Positions 17,759 through 27,242 are shown, counted from the stretch's first letter. The stretch: DNA of 34,258 nucleotides from a bacterium (GCA_027033775.1 JALVKL010000125.1:1-34258); one strand, 5' to 3'. Notes: generated from the letters alone by a model not told the origin. Program-made: numbers and translations.

Positions 17759-18706
17759 ATGAAGACTCTTATTACTGGGGCTTCGGGATTTTTAGGTTCA
17801 CATCTTTGTGAATATTTCTTGAATAAAGGATTTAAAGTTGTGGGACTTTCCAGAAAAAGAGGATTTTTAGATGAATTAAAGGATGTAAAATGGATAAAGT
17901 GCGATTTAACTGATGAAGCTCAAGTTGGTAATGTTTCCTTTTCAGATTTTGACTTAATTATTCACAACGCTGGTCTTATATCATCACCTTTTCCGGATAG
18001 ATTTTGGGAGGTTAATGCTTTAGCCACTCACAACATTGTGTGCGCCCTTGAAAGACAAGGATTCTCAGGTGTTCTGGTCTATATAAGCTCCCTTGCAGTG
18101 TCTGGTCCAGGAAAAAAAAGGGAGAATGATCCATGTAATCCAATAACCACCTACGGTAAAAGTAAATTATTAGCTGAAAGGATTGTTAGTTGTTCCTCTC
18201 TTAAATGGCTTGTTATAAGGCCTCCTGTGATTTTTGGTGAGAGGGATTGGGGGTTATTAACGTTATACCGCATCCTTGAAAAGGGGATCGCTTTAAAGTG
18301 GATACCACAAAAGTATGTGAGTGTTGTATATGCTAAAACTGTAGCAGCTTTTTTAGACTTTCTTCTTCAAAGGAAGATCGTCAATGAAATCTTTTTCGTA
18401 AAGGATGCGGATATGTCGTGGAATGATATGGCTTCCCTTTATAAAAAAATTAGAGGAAAAAAGCTTTTGATACCAATTTATCTACACAATGGCATTGTTT
18501 CTTTGGTTAAACCTCTCTTTTCTTTGTTAAATTGTATTTCAAAAAGAGAGAGTATCCTTTCCGCTGATAAGCTTGAAGAGATGAAACAACATTACTGGAT
18601 AGCGGATGATTCAAAGGCTAAAGCTTTGGGCTTTTCTTCCCCCTATTCTTTAGAGTTGGCTTTAGCTGCTACCATTAGCTGGTATGTTGAAAGGGGGCTT
18701 TTGTAG
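17759..18706 (+). CDS. Extended short-chain dehydrogenase / NAD-dependent epimerase-like protein
   Basis: The 315 residues begin with the extended-SDR nucleotide-binding motif TGASGFLGSHL (G7, G10, G13). The acidic CDL follows at 48-50, then HNAG near 69-72, YISSLAVSG at 108-116 and the catalytic TYGKSK (Y132, K136). The C-terminal half is variable and gives no substrate. Members act on nucleotide sugars, sterol-like or dihydroflavonol-type ketones. It ends the nine-gene operon that begins with argA and lies three bases after the class III aminotransferase, suggesting linked activities. Its TAG directly abuts the purF stop codon on the other strand. Confidence 0.85.
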   Translation: MKTLITGASGFLGSHLCEYFLNKGFKVVGLSRKRGFLDELKDVKWIKCDLTDEAQVGNVSFSDFDLIIHNAGLISSPFPDRFWEVNALATHNIVCALERQGFSGVLVYISSLAVSGPGKKRENDPCNPITTYGKSKLLAERIVSCSSLKWLVIRPPVIFGERDWGLLTLYRILEKGIALKWIPQKYVSVVYAKTVAAFLDFLLQRKIVNEIFFVKDADMSWNDMASLYKKIRGKKLLIPIYLHNGIVSLVKPLFSLLNCISKRESILSADKLEEMKQHYWIADDSKAKALGFSSPYSLELALAATISWYVERGLL

Positions 18707-20071
18707 TTATTGAAATTTGAGGGGATATTTTCCAGTGAAACAGGCAAGGCAAAAAGGATGGCTTTCTAAGGTGTATCCTGTTGCCTTTATCATCCCTTCC
18801 AGCGATAGATACTGAACTGAGTCTGCGGTAATATACTTTCTTATCTCCTCTATGGTGTGCGACGAAGCTATAAGTTCCCTTCTTGTGGGTGTGTCAATTC
18901 CGTAAAAACAGGGGTGAGTTATGGGAGGGGAGCTTATCTTCATATGCACCTCTTTAGCTCCTGCAGCTCGCACCATTTTAACAATTTTTCTGGAGGTAGT
19001 TCCCCTCACTATTGAGTCATCTATAACTATTACTCTTTTGCCCTTTATAAGTTCTTTAACCGGATTGAGTTTTATCTTAACACCAAAGTGTCTTATGGAT
19101 TCTGTGGGTTCTATAAAAGTTCTGCCCACATAATGGTTTCTAATTATGCCAAGCTCAAAGGGTATTCCTGATTCTCTGGAAAAGCCCAAAGCTGCCACTA
19201 TTCCTGAGTCAGGCACAGGAATAACAAGGTCTGCTTCTATCTCATTTTCTTTAGCAAGCTGTACTCCAAATCTGAACCTGATGTTGTAAACCTCTTTTCC
19301 AAAGACAATGGAATCTGGTCTGGAAAAGTATATGTATTCAAATATACAGTGCCTAAGAGGTTGTTCATCAAAGGGGAACCAAGATTCGACCCCCTTTTCA
19401 TCTATTTTTATGATTTCTCCTGGTTTTATGTCCCTTTCGTATTTGGCGTCTATAAGGTCAAAGGCACAGGTTTCAGAGGCTATCACATATGCGTCTTTGA
19501 GTCTGCCTAAGGCAAGAGGCCTTATACCCCAGGGATCCCTTATGCCTATAAGCTCCTTTTCTCTGAGCAGAACCATGGAGAAGGCTCCTCTAATCTGTTT
19601 CAAAGCATCTATCAGACTGTCCTTGAAACTTTTGCATTTTGATTTGGCAATTAGATGAACTATGACCTCAGTATCCATGGTTGATTGAAATATGGATCCT
19701 TCCTCTTCTAAAACTCTCCGCAAAAGGTGTGCATTTACCAAATTGCCGTTGTGTGCTATGGCGAGATTTCCGTATTTAAAATTTACCACTAAGGGTTGTG
19801 CATTTTTTAAGCTGCTTTCTCCGGTGGTTGAGTATCTGTTGTGACCTATAGCGGCCTCTCCTTTTAATTTTTTCAGTCTTTCTTCATTAAAAATCTCCGC
19901 TACAAGCCCCATCTCTTTTTCTATATGGATCTCTGTGCCGTTTGTTGATGCTATGCCTGCGCTCTCTTGACCTCTGTGTTGCAATGCGTAAAGGCAGAGA
20001 TACACCAAATTGGCAGCTTCTGGATGGCCATAAACTCCTGCAATTCCACACTTTTCCTTTACATTCCACAT
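18707..20071 (-). CDS. purF: Amidophosphoribosyltransferase
   Basis: First committed step of purine synthesis: PRPP plus glutamine gives phosphoribosylamine. The 454 residues have the Ntn glutaminase domain with its nucleophile at Cys8 after a seven-residue propeptide (MWNVKEK), plus QHRGQESAG at 31-39 and HNRYSTTG at 77-84. The PRTase motif [14 protein letters not shown] lies at 347-360. Four cysteines at 242, 388, 441 and 444 (CLAC) fit the 4Fe-4S cluster of the Bacillus subtilis-type enzyme, implying an oxygen-sensitive form. It is the last gene of the ketosynthase-Nudix-purF operon; its ATG directly follows the Nudix TGA. Confidence 0.97.
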   Translation of the reverse strand: MWNVKEKCGIAGVYGHPEAANLVYLCLYALQHRGQESAGIASTNGTEIHIEKEMGLVAEIFNEERLKKLKGEAAIGHNRYSTTGESSLKNAQPLVVNFKYGNLAIAHNGNLVNAHLLRRVLEEEGSIFQSTMDTEVIVHLIAKSKCKSFKDSLIDALKQIRGAFSMVLLREKELIGIRDPWGIRPLALGRLKDAYVIASETCAFDLIDAKYERDIKPGEIIKIDEKGVESWFPFDEQPLRHCIFEYIYFSRPDSIVFGKEVYNIRFRFGVQLAKENEIEADLVIPVPDSGIVAALGFSRESGIPFELGIIRNHYVGRTFIEPTESIRHFGVKIKLNPVKELIKGKRVIVIDDSIVRGTTSRKIVKMVRAAGAKEVHMKISSPPITHPCFYGIDTPTRRELIASSHTIEEIRKYITADSVQYLSLEGMIKATGYTLESHPFCLACFTGKYPLKFQ

Positions 20072-20515
20072 TCAGTATTTACCCTCAAAGTAATCCTTTA
20101 AGATCCTTTCATGATCAAAGGCAAGGGGTTTGGGCAGGTTCTCTTTAGTAAAGACTGCCACCTCTTTCGCGTCGTCACCTGCTGTGGGTCTTCCTTCAGC
20201 TTTGGCTATAAAGACCACTGTTATGGTATGCTGTCTGGGATCCCTATCAGGATCTGAGTAAGCGTGAAACTGCCTTATAAGTTCAATGTCCAAGCCGGTT
20301 TCCTCTTTAGCTTCTCTCACCGCTGCTTCTTCCAGTGTCTCTCCGTAATCTACAAAACCTCCTGGAAGAGCCCATCCGTAGGGGGGATTTCTTCTTTTTA
20401 TAAGAACTATGCCTTCAGGGGTTTCAATTATTATATCAACTGTGGGTATAGGATTTTTGTAGATTTCAATCTCCTGCCCACATGATGGGCATTTTATTAC
20501 CTGTTTTTTAGCCAT
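20072..20515 (-). CDS. Nudix hydrolase
   Basis: This 147-residue protein has an exact Nudix box (GX5EX7REUXEEXGU) from G53 to L75: [20 protein letters not shown] then ETGL. A short N-terminal CPSCG half zinc ribbon (C9, C12) precedes it. The [12 protein letters not shown] context resembles ADP-ribose pyrophosphatase and NUDT1-type members, but the family is broad and the substrate is unknown. It is sandwiched between the ketosynthase (2 bp gap) and purF (no gap), so it is co-transcribed; a housekeeping role in nucleotide metabolism is an inference from that position. Confidence 0.9.
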   Translation of the reverse strand: MAKKQVIKCPSCGQEIEIYKNPIPTVDIIIETPEGIVLIKRRNPPYGWALPGGFVDYGETLEEAAVREAKEETGLDIELIRQFHAYSDPDRDPRQHTITVVFIAKAEGRPTAGDDAKEVAVFTKENLPKPLAFDHERILKDYFEGKY

Positions 20516-20517
20516 AT

Positions 20518-21642
20518 CTACACCCCTTTTGCCAATAAGGCGCTAAAAAAGCCACCAAAACCTGCTGAAACAGAGATAAAAAGCCCCTTCTTGTATGTAA
20601 TCTCCTTTCTTATTACATTTATTTTGCCGCACTCAGGATCAAATTCTTGGTGGTTTTTTACAGGAGGAACCTTTCCCTTTTCAAGATAATCTGAAAGAAT
20701 TAAAAGCTCAGCAAGTCCACATGCTGTGACAGAGTGACCTATCAATGGTTTTAAAGCCGTAACATTTATATTTCCAAATAGCTTGGTGTAAGCTTTACCT
20801 TCGGCTTTATCGTTGGTTGGTGTGGCTGTTGCGTGGGCTTTTATAAATTCTATTTCGGCTTTCTCTTTTGTAAGATTCTCTAATAACTTTATAAAACTTT
20901 CTCCAGATGGATCCAGGGAAAACATGTGGTAAGAATCACATAAACTGTTATAGCCTTCTATGCTTAATAGGGGCGATATTGACATTTTTTCCGTCAGTCT
21001 TTCTGAGCACACAACCCCTAAAGCAATGGCATCTGAGAAGATAGTGCCGTCTCTTTCTTTATCAAAGGGCATTATCTTCCCTTTTTTTGAGACAACCCTC
21101 AGGATTTTATGATAGCTTGTTCTTGCCACTGAGGCCATACTGTTAATTCCACAAACTATTGCTGCATCCACTATCTTATTCTTTATCATTTTATAAGCTA
21201 TTCCCAGCACATCGTTTCCCGATGAACATACATGGTCTATTCCCAAGCCGTAATAAAATCTTATCCCCATATAGTTTGCTATAAGAAAGTTTATGCCGTT
21301 GTGAGTCAAAATAAAGCCGTCAGAAGGGGAGACGTTTTTTGGATTTTTTGCAGATTTAATGGCTATTTCGTCCCTTTCTCTTTCAAGTTTTGCCGCTGCT
21401 ATAATGGCTAATTTGTCCGTTTTTGATAATAGATTATCTATGGTTCTTAATTGGTCTATGCATTTTATAAGTGCCTTTAAAACGGATGGTAGTCTGTTGA
21501 ATAGCTTGTATTTCTTTTTAGGGATATAAGAGCTTGTTTCTTCTTCCCAATCTATTTTTCCGTAAAATTCCACTGGAAGCTCAGGAACTTTTAAAAATTC
21601 CTCCGTTGTTATTCTGCTTCCTTCTATAAGGTAAACTTTCAT
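20518..21642 (-). CDS. Stand-alone beta-ketoacyl synthase-like protein
   Basis: This 374-residue thiolase-fold protein has the complete KAS I/II catalytic set: Cys139 in [12 protein letters not shown], His270 in [11 protein letters not shown], Lys298 in TALKPLIGH and His303. It is shorter than FabF (about 410) and departs from it in the first 100 residues and around the usual GEGAG loop, here FSDAIALG. FabF homologues normally sit with acpP, fabD and fabG; here the neighbours are a Nudix hydrolase and purF. It may serve a secondary lipid or polyene-type pathway rather than core fatty acid synthesis. I cannot name its product. Confidence 0.8.
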   Translation of the reverse strand: MKVYLIEGSRITTEEFLKVPELPVEFYGKIDWEEETSSYIPKKKYKLFNRLPSVLKALIKCIDQLRTIDNLLSKTDKLAIIAAAKLERERDEIAIKSAKNPKNVSPSDGFILTHNGINFLIANYMGIRFYYGLGIDHVCSSGNDVLGIAYKMIKNKIVDAAIVCGINSMASVARTSYHKILRVVSKKGKIMPFDKERDGTIFSDAIALGVVCSERLTEKMSISPLLSIEGYNSLCDSYHMFSLDPSGESFIKLLENLTKEKAEIEFIKAHATATPTNDKAEGKAYTKLFGNINVTALKPLIGHSVTACGLAELLILSDYLEKGKVPPVKNHQEFDPECGKINVIRKEITYKKGLFISVSAGFGGFFSALLAKGV

Positions 21643-21672
21643 GGGCTTGCTTTTACTTCTAACTTATGTGTT

Positions 21673-21687
21673 GGTCAAGGATTGACA
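21673..21687. promoter_or_regulatory. Back-to-back -35 boxes forming an inverted repeat between divergent operons
   Basis: The sequence GGTCAA-GGA-TTGACA reads TTGACA on the plus strand (21682-21687) and TTGACC on the minus strand (21678-21673). These can serve as -35 elements for the operon starting at 21740 and the ketosynthase operon starting at 21642. Candidate -10 elements are weak: TATTTC at 18 bp on plus, TAAAAG at 17 bp on minus. The GTCAA/TTGAC palindrome could also bind a dimeric regulator. Confidence 0.4.
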
Positions 21688-21739
21688 TGGGCTCTCTTTA
21701 TTGGTTATTTCTAATGGAGATTTTACCAGGAGGACAGAT

Positions 21740-22468
21740 ATGGAAGAAATGCACAAAAACGAAGAAGATTTTGAGGAGCACAAAGAGACAGAATCTTCTG
21801 ATAAAAATAACGACTTTAAGGAGGTAAAGGTGGAGGAGAGGAAAGAGGAAAGAAGAAATGGTAATGGAAAAATTGTGGCTTATGTGGCTGTTGTAATTGC
21901 TGTTGTTGCCCTTGTTTTAAGCTTGGCGAACCTTGGGACAAGGGGAACTGTTAAGAATTTGCAAAAGAAAACAGAGTTGGTAGCTCAAAAGGAGGGTATT
22001 CTTGAAGTTAAGACTATGCAAATAGATCTTTTGTCTGATCTGGATAGAATATATGTTCTTACATTGGTTGAGCATAATTACGATAAGGCTGCTAAAGAGC
22101 TTGAAAAGGCGATGGATCTATTTAACAGAATAAAAGGCACCTTAGACGAAAATGAAGCAAAGAGGGTGCAGAGCCTTTTTGCTTCGTTGAAAGCGGAGAT
22201 AGAGAAGGGTCCTTCTCCCATTCCAGAAATTATATCTGAGATAAGGTCCAGTATTGCGGGAATTTCAGTCAAGCCAGTTTCTGAGGTCAAGCCACCAGAG
22301 GCTAAAAAGGAAGTGGCTGTTGTAAAGAGAAAGAAAGCCCCTCAGGAGGTTGTTCAGAAAAAAGCACCTGAGCAGGTTAAAGAAGAACAGGTTCAGGAAA
22401 AGCCTTCTTCTCTTAAAAAGTTCTATGATTTCTGGAGCAGTTTAGGAAAGAAGTTAGTCAAGAAATAG
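21740..22468 (+). CDS. Membrane-anchored, highly charged helical protein of unknown function
   Basis: The 242 residues start with a very acidic and Lys-rich stretch (about 1-43), followed by one transmembrane segment, IVAYVAVVIAVVALVLSLA at 45-63. A predicted helical domain then runs to about residue 160, with spaced hydrophobics as in a coiled coil or TPR-like helix pair (YDKAAKELEKAMDLFNRIKG). A Pro/Lys/Val/Glu-rich linker leads to a short basic C-terminal helix. With no signal peptide and the positive GNGK just before the membrane helix, orientation is uncertain. ATG 21740 has AGGAGG (21729-21734) five bases upstream; an earlier in-frame TTG at 21701 lacks one. It is the first gene of the ten-gene operon. 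No family was recognised. Confidence 0.8.
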   Translation: MEEMHKNEEDFEEHKETESSDKNNDFKEVKVEERKEERRNGNGKIVAYVAVVIAVVALVLSLANLGTRGTVKNLQKKTELVAQKEGILEVKTMQIDLLSDLDRIYVLTLVEHNYDKAAKELEKAMDLFNRIKGTLDENEAKRVQSLFASLKAEIEKGPSPIPEIISEIRSSIAGISVKPVSEVKPPEAKKEVAVVKRKKAPQEVVQKKAPEQVKEEQVQEKPSSLKKFYDFWSSLGKKLVKK

Positions 22469-23413
22469 TTGTTATTAAGAGTTGAGAATTTAAGGGTTAA
22501 GTTCTCTGTTTCAAAAGGGGAAAGTTTAGAGGCCCTTAAAGGGGTCTCTTTTTTTATTAGCAAGGGGGAAATTTACTGTATGCTTGGTGAGTCTGGTTCA
22601 GGGAAAAGCGTGACGGCTAAATCTATAATACGGCTTCTTCCTCCTCAGGCTTCAATGGACGGAAGGATCATTTTTGAAGGCAAGGAACTTCTTTCACTGA
22701 GCGAAAAAGATATGAGGAGAATAAGGGGAAGTAATATTACTATAATTTTTCAGGAACCTATGACTTCCCTAAATCCTACCATGAAGGTTGGAGATCAGGT
22801 TGCAGAGGTTTTGTGTGTACACAAAAACATGAAAAAAAAGGAAGCTTTAAAAAGGGTTATAGATCTTTTCAATGAGCTCTTGATTTCTGATGCTGAAAAA
22901 AGAATTCATGCCTATCCCCATATGTTGAGTGGCGGTATGAGGCAGAGGGTTATGATAGCTATGGCTATCATAGGTGATCCTAAACTTGTTTTGGCTGATG
23001 AGCCTACTACTGCTTTGGATGTTACTGTTCAAGCTCAGATCTTAGGTATTATGAAAGATCTTGTAAAAAGAAGAGGTGTTTCTCTATTTTTTGTTACCCA
23101 CGATATTGGTGTGGCATCGGATATGGCTGATAGAATAGGTGTGCTTTACAGAGGCATTCTTGTAGAGGAGGGAACTGTTGAGGAGCTTATAAACAAGCCT
23201 TTGCACCCTTACACCCTTGATCTCATAAAAGCCATCCCCACAACTGAAAAAAAGGAGTTTGATATAGAAATTTCTGAGGCTACAGAAGATTTTCAAGGTG
23301 GATGCCCCTATTTTGGAAGATGCAGTAAAGCAAAAGAAGCATGCAGGAAGGTATTTCCCCAATGGATTGAAAAAAGCGCTACACATAAGGTTAGGTGTTT
23401 AAATGTTGATTAA
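22469..23413 (+). CDS. Oligopeptide/dipeptide-type ABC transporter ATP-binding protein (DppD/OppD-like)
   Basis: The 314 residues include Walker A GESGSGKS at 40-47, the Q-loop FQEPMTSLNP at 94-103, the signature LSGGMRQRV at 153-161, Walker B with DEPT at 177-180 and the H-loop THD at 210-212. The C-terminal tail has LHPYT and four cysteines (C279, C285, C292, C310) in the Cx5Cx6Cx17C arrangement known to bind a 4Fe-4S cluster in DppD/OppD proteins. The start is TTG 22469 directly after the previous TAG. DppF, permease and binding-protein partners are absent here, so it must work with distant partners or have another role. Confidence 0.9.
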   Translation: MLLRVENLRVKFSVSKGESLEALKGVSFFISKGEIYCMLGESGSGKSVTAKSIIRLLPPQASMDGRIIFEGKELLSLSEKDMRRIRGSNITIIFQEPMTSLNPTMKVGDQVAEVLCVHKNMKKKEALKRVIDLFNELLISDAEKRIHAYPHMLSGGMRQRVMIAMAIIGDPKLVLADEPTTALDVTVQAQILGIMKDLVKRRGVSLFFVTHDIGVASDMADRIGVLYRGILVEEGTVEELINKPLHPYTLDLIKAIPTTEKKEFDIEISEATEDFQGGCPYFGRCSKAKEACRKVFPQWIEKSATHKVRCLNVD

Positions 23414-23434
23414 TTTAATAACATTTCATATATT
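23406..23434 (+). promoter_or_regulatory. Candidate internal promoter for sufC-sufB
   Basis: TTGATT (23406-23411), a 17-bp spacer and TATATT (23429-23434) lie across the largest gap (42 bp, AT-rich) in this operon. The start site would fall about 15 bases before the sufC ATG, leaving room for the GGAGGT ribosome-binding site at 23442-23447. Confidence 0.4.
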
Positions 23435-23455
23435 TAACATGGGAGGTAAAGGGTT

Positions 23456-24214
23456 ATGTTGAGGATAGAGGATTTGGTGGTTGAGGTTGCAGGTAAAGAG
23501 ATCCTTCATGGTGTTAGCCTTTTTGTGAGGGAAGGCGAAGTTGTAGCTCTTATGGGTCCCAATGGATCAGGTAAAAGCACTCTCATAATGACTATAATGG
23601 GTTTTTCTGAGTATAAGGTAAAAAGAGGAAAAATATGGTTTAAAGGTAAGGACATAACGAATCTTCCAGTTTATGAGAGGGTTAAGTTGGGTATAGGACT
23701 TGCCTTTCAAAGGCCGCCAGTGATAAAGGGCGTTAAAACACGACAAATCGTTGAGATTGCTGCCTCTGCTAGGGGAAGAAAGGTTGATGTGGTTGAACTG
23801 GCCAAGGAACTTGATTTTGAGGATTTTCTAGACAGGGATGTCAATTATGGATTTTCAGGGGGAGAGATGAAAAGATCTGAGATTCTTCAGCTTCTTGCCA
23901 TGGATCCAGATCTTCTTTTGTTGGACGAACCTGAGTCTGGAGTTGATCTTGAAAGCATAAGCCTTTTGGGAAGAGTTATAAACAAAATTCTTATGAGGGA
24001 TATTGAGCCTTTGCCTGATAAAAGCTTTAAAGAGGTAAAAAGTCACAGGAAAAGCGCCCTTATAATTACCCATACCGGTCATATATTGAAATATGTTGAG
24101 GCTGACAGAGGCTATGTTCTTATCAATGGCAGGATTGCCTGTTCTGGCAATCCTAGGGAAATTTTAAAGACTGTGGAAAAATATGGATATGGGGAGTGTT
24201 TAAAATGCGTGTAA
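23456..24214 (+). CDS. sufC: SufC-type ATPase of an iron-sulfur cluster assembly scaffold
   Basis: This 252-residue cytosolic ABC ATPase energises cluster assembly on the SufB scaffold. Walker A is GPNGSGKST at 34-42, the signature FSGGEMKR at 133-140, and Walker [16 protein letters not shown], the SufC-specific form of that motif. ATG 23456 has GGAGGT eight bases upstream. It overlaps sufB by 10 bp. No sufD, sufS, sufU, sufE or IscS gene is nearby, so this matches the minimal two-gene SUF-like arrangement of many archaea and anaerobes. Confidence 0.95.
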   Translation: MLRIEDLVVEVAGKEILHGVSLFVREGEVVALMGPNGSGKSTLIMTIMGFSEYKVKRGKIWFKGKDITNLPVYERVKLGIGLAFQRPPVIKGVKTRQIVEIAASARGRKVDVVELAKELDFEDFLDRDVNYGFSGGEMKRSEILQLLAMDPDLLLLDEPESGVDLESISLLGRVINKILMRDIEPLPDKSFKEVKSHRKSALIITHTGHILKYVEADRGYVLINGRIACSGNPREILKTVEKYGYGECLKCV

Positions 24215-25263
24215 AAGAGGATTTTAATTTGGAAATGGTAGGAATAGATGTTGAGGAAAGGGAAAGGGCTGGAACTTATATGCAAGTTGACTCTGGTGTT
24301 CTTAGGTGCACTGTAAAACAGCCTGGGCTTGTCATTATGTCAACAAGAGAGGCTCTTAAAGAACTTCCTGAGGCTAAGGACTATTTATGGAATGCTTTGG
24401 AAGAGGATCCCAATTTAGGCGCTTTTTCTAACGGGTATTTTATAAAAACTGAGCCCAATGCCAATATTCTCTTTCCTGTTCAGGCTTGTCTTCTTATAGA
24501 AAAGGATGAGACTCAGCATGTGCATAACATAATAATAGCCGAGGAAAATTCCGAGTTGAGGGTTATCACAGGTTGTGCCAGCAAACCTCAAAGGGGAAAG
24601 CATATAGGTGTTAGTGAATTTTACGTAAAAAGAGGGGCCAAGCTTCATTTTACTATGATACATATGTGGGGCAGAGAGGTTGAGGTTTTGCCCAAAACAG
24701 CAGTTATAGTAGAGGAAGGGGGTGTTTTTATAAGCGATTATATCTGCCTTCACCCTGCCGCTAAAATAAAGGCGTATCCTACTGTTTATCTTGTAGGTGA
24801 GAAGGCTACAACAAGACTTCAAACAGTGCTCGTCTCTACTGTTGGATCTCACCTTGATCTTGGTTCTAGGGCTTATTTGAGAGCCAAGGACACAAAGGCT
24901 GAAATTATTTCAAGGGTAGTCTGTTTTGGTGGAGATGTAATAGCCAGGGGCCACTTGATAGGAGAATATCCAGGGGTTAAAGCTCACCTTGAGTGTAAAG
25001 GACTTCTTCTTTCTCCTAACGGCAGGATACATGCCATTCCCGAGCTTGAGGGCAGAGCTGTAGATCTTGAAATGTCACACGAGGCGGCTGTTGGTAAGAT
25101 TGCCAAAGAGGAGATAGAATATCTTATGGCGCGTGGGCTTACAGAGGAAGAGGCTACTTCCACCATTGTTAGAGGTTTCTTGAACGTGGATATCCTTGGT
25201 ATTCCTGAGAGTTTGAAGAAGGAGCTTGATAAGATAATAGAGATGAGTGAGGATGCCCATTAA
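24205..25263 (+). CDS. sufB: SufB-like iron-sulfur cluster scaffold protein
   Basis: A 352-residue SufB/SufD-family beta-helix scaffold partnered with SufC. Visible landmarks are [20 protein letters not shown], the repetitive beta-helix core ([19 protein letters not shown], then [15 protein letters not shown]), [34 protein letters not shown] with its conserved His, and a C-terminal helix region [17 protein letters not shown]. It is shorter than E. coli SufB (about 495), lacking most of the N-terminal domain, as in archaeal-type minimal systems. ATG 24205 follows GGGGAG by eight bases; the GTG at 24196 overlaps that sequence. No SufD partner is present, so a SufB homodimer is expected. Confidence 0.92.
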   Translation: MRVKEDFNLEMVGIDVEERERAGTYMQVDSGVLRCTVKQPGLVIMSTREALKELPEAKDYLWNALEEDPNLGAFSNGYFIKTEPNANILFPVQACLLIEKDETQHVHNIIIAEENSELRVITGCASKPQRGKHIGVSEFYVKRGAKLHFTMIHMWGREVEVLPKTAVIVEEGGVFISDYICLHPAAKIKAYPTVYLVGEKATTRLQTVLVSTVGSHLDLGSRAYLRAKDTKAEIISRVVCFGGDVIARGHLIGEYPGVKAHLECKGLLLSPNGRIHAIPELEGRAVDLEMSHEAAVGKIAKEEIEYLMARGLTEEEATSTIVRGFLNVDILGIPESLKKELDKIIEMSEDAH

Positions 25264-25286
25264 CTTCTTTTACGGAGGTTTGCAAA

Positions 25287-27242
25287 ATGTCAGAACTACC
25301 AGGGGTGGGCAGTTCAATTCGTGGCTTTAGGCTTTCTGAGCTTCCTCCTGTGGAGCTTGAAAGATTAAAGGAGCTTTCACGTATATGCAAAGGTGATATT
25401 TTGAAGATGACAAATATAGCCGGTTCTGGCCATCCAGGTGGTTCAATCTCTTCTTTAGACATCTTCCTTGTTGTTTTTTCTTACGCGAACATTGATCCTA
25501 CTGACCCTAATATGGAATCCAGAGACAGGATAGTCGTAAGTCATGGCCATACCTCACCGGGAGTTTATTCGGTTTTGGGAAGGCTCGGTTTTTTTGATAT
25601 TGATGAGGCTATTGCCACCTTTCGAAAGGCAGGTAGCATCTTTGAAGGACACGTGGAAAGGATTGTTCCTGGTATAGAATGGTCAACAGGCAATTTAGGT
25701 CAGGGACTTTCTGCCGGTTGTGGCTTTGCCCTTGCTGCTAAGATTAACAACAGGGATTATCACACCTTTGTTTTGATGTCTGATGCTGAGCAGGCTAAAG
25801 GGCAGGTGGCTGAAGCAAGGAGATTTGCAAAAAAATTTAATCTAAATAACATTACAGTAATCATAGATTTTAACAACATACAGATAAGCGGAAAACTTAA
25901 CCAAGTTATGCCTATAAATATAAAGGGCAACTATGAAGCCGATGGGTGGAAGGTTCTTGAGGTTGATGGACATGATCATCAGCAGATTTACAAAGCTATA
26001 AAAATTGCCATTGAGGATAAAGCTTTTCCGTACGCTATAATAGCCCATACTGTTATGGGAAAAGGAGTGTCCTTTATGGAAGATGATGAGCAATATCACG
26101 GCAGGGCTCTTAAGGAAAATGAGATAGTCCACGCCTTTGAGGAGCTGGATATAGTAAATGACAGGGCAAAATATAGAGTTTTAAGGGATAAGATTGAGAT
26201 ATCCAGAAAACCCGATAGCTGTTTAAAATACAAAGTGAACCTGGATTTGGGCAAACCCTTTACCTATGCTCCTAAAGATAAAATAGATAATAGAGCCGCT
26301 TTTGGAAAAGCTCTTCTTGATCTTGGCAAGAGGAATTGTAAGGTGGAAGGAAGAACACCTATAGTGGTTTTCGATTGTGATCTTAGAGATTCTGTTAGGA
26401 CTGGTTGGTTTGCCAGAGAGCTTCCTGAATTCTTTTTTGAAGCAGGGGTTCAGGAACACAGTACAGCCACCATAGCTGGAGCTATTTCTGTTTGTGGTAT
26501 TATATCTGTTTTTGCGGATTTTGGTGTGTTTGGTATAGATGAGGTTTATAACCAACACAGGCTCAATGATATAAATTGTACAAATTTGAAGCTTATACTT
26601 ACCCATTTAGGTATAGATGTGGGACAGGATGGAAAGACACATCATTGTATAGATTACATTGGACTTTTGAGGAATCTTTTTGGTTTTAAACTCATCATCC
26701 CTGCCGATGCGAATCAGATGGATAGAGTAATAAGATACATATTCTCAGAATACGGTAATTTTGCCGTGGGTATGGGTAGGGAATCTCAACCTATTATAAC
26801 AGATGCTAAGGGCAATGCTGTGTTTGGACAAGGATACAACTTCCAATATGGGAAGATAGACGTTGTAAGAGAGGGGAAGGATATAACCGTTTTGAGTTAT
26901 GGAAATATGCTTTATAGAGCAGTGGAAGCCTCTGATAGACTTAAAGGTGAGGGATTCAGTGTTAGGGTGGCCAATGTATCCTGTGTCTTAGATCCTGATA
27001 TATATCAGATTTTAAAGTGGGCAGAGGAAGGTCCCATATTGGTTTATGAAGATCATCATATATCAACAGGGTTGGGGTCAATTATAGCTGATAAAGTGAT
27101 TGAGAAAAGGTCGTGTATAAAGCTCATCAAAATGGGGGTTAGAAGATACGCTCCCTCTGGGCTTCCCGATGAGCTTTACGAGGTTGAAGGCTTAAGTGTA
27201 AATCATCTTATAGAGAAAATTAAAGAGGAGATTGGAAGATGA
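25287..27242 (+). CDS. Transketolase-like thiamine-diphosphate enzyme
   Basis: A 651-residue single-chain protein with the transketolase domain order. The N-terminal ThDP domain has SGHPGG with H49, SHGHTSPGVYS and STGNLGQG. The pyrimidine domain contains the GVQEHSTATIAGA block that supplies the catalytic Glu. A C-terminal domain begins near the YEDHHISTGLGS region. The metal-binding motif, normally GDGE...NN, is SDAEQAKGQVAEARR at 165-179 with IIDFNNIQISG at 192-202; the Asp and Asn are kept but both glycines are lost. Substrates are probably C5/C7 sugar phosphates of the non-oxidative pentose phosphate pathway, though the divergence leaves room for another ketol transfer. GGAGGT precedes the ATG. 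The next gene overlaps by four bases. Confidence 0.88.
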   Translation: MSELPGVGSSIRGFRLSELPPVELERLKELSRICKGDILKMTNIAGSGHPGGSISSLDIFLVVFSYANIDPTDPNMESRDRIVVSHGHTSPGVYSVLGRLGFFDIDEAIATFRKAGSIFEGHVERIVPGIEWSTGNLGQGLSAGCGFALAAKINNRDYHTFVLMSDAEQAKGQVAEARRFAKKFNLNNITVIIDFNNIQISGKLNQVMPINIKGNYEADGWKVLEVDGHDHQQIYKAIKIAIEDKAFPYAIIAHTVMGKGVSFMEDDEQYHGRALKENEIVHAFEELDIVNDRAKYRVLRDKIEISRKPDSCLKYKVNLDLGKPFTYAPKDKIDNRAAFGKALLDLGKRNCKVEGRTPIVVFDCDLRDSVRTGWFARELPEFFFEAGVQEHSTATIAGAISVCGIISVFADFGVFGIDEVYNQHRLNDINCTNLKLILTHLGIDVGQDGKTHHCIDYIGLLRNLFGFKLIIPADANQMDRVIRYIFSEYGNFAVGMGRESQPIITDAKGNAVFGQGYNFQYGKIDVVREGKDITVLSYGNMLYRAVEASDRLKGEGFSVRVANVSCVLDPDIYQILKWAEEGPILVYEDHHISTGLGSIIADKVIEKRSCIKLIKMGVRRYAPSGLPDELYEVEGLSVNHLIEKIKEEIGR

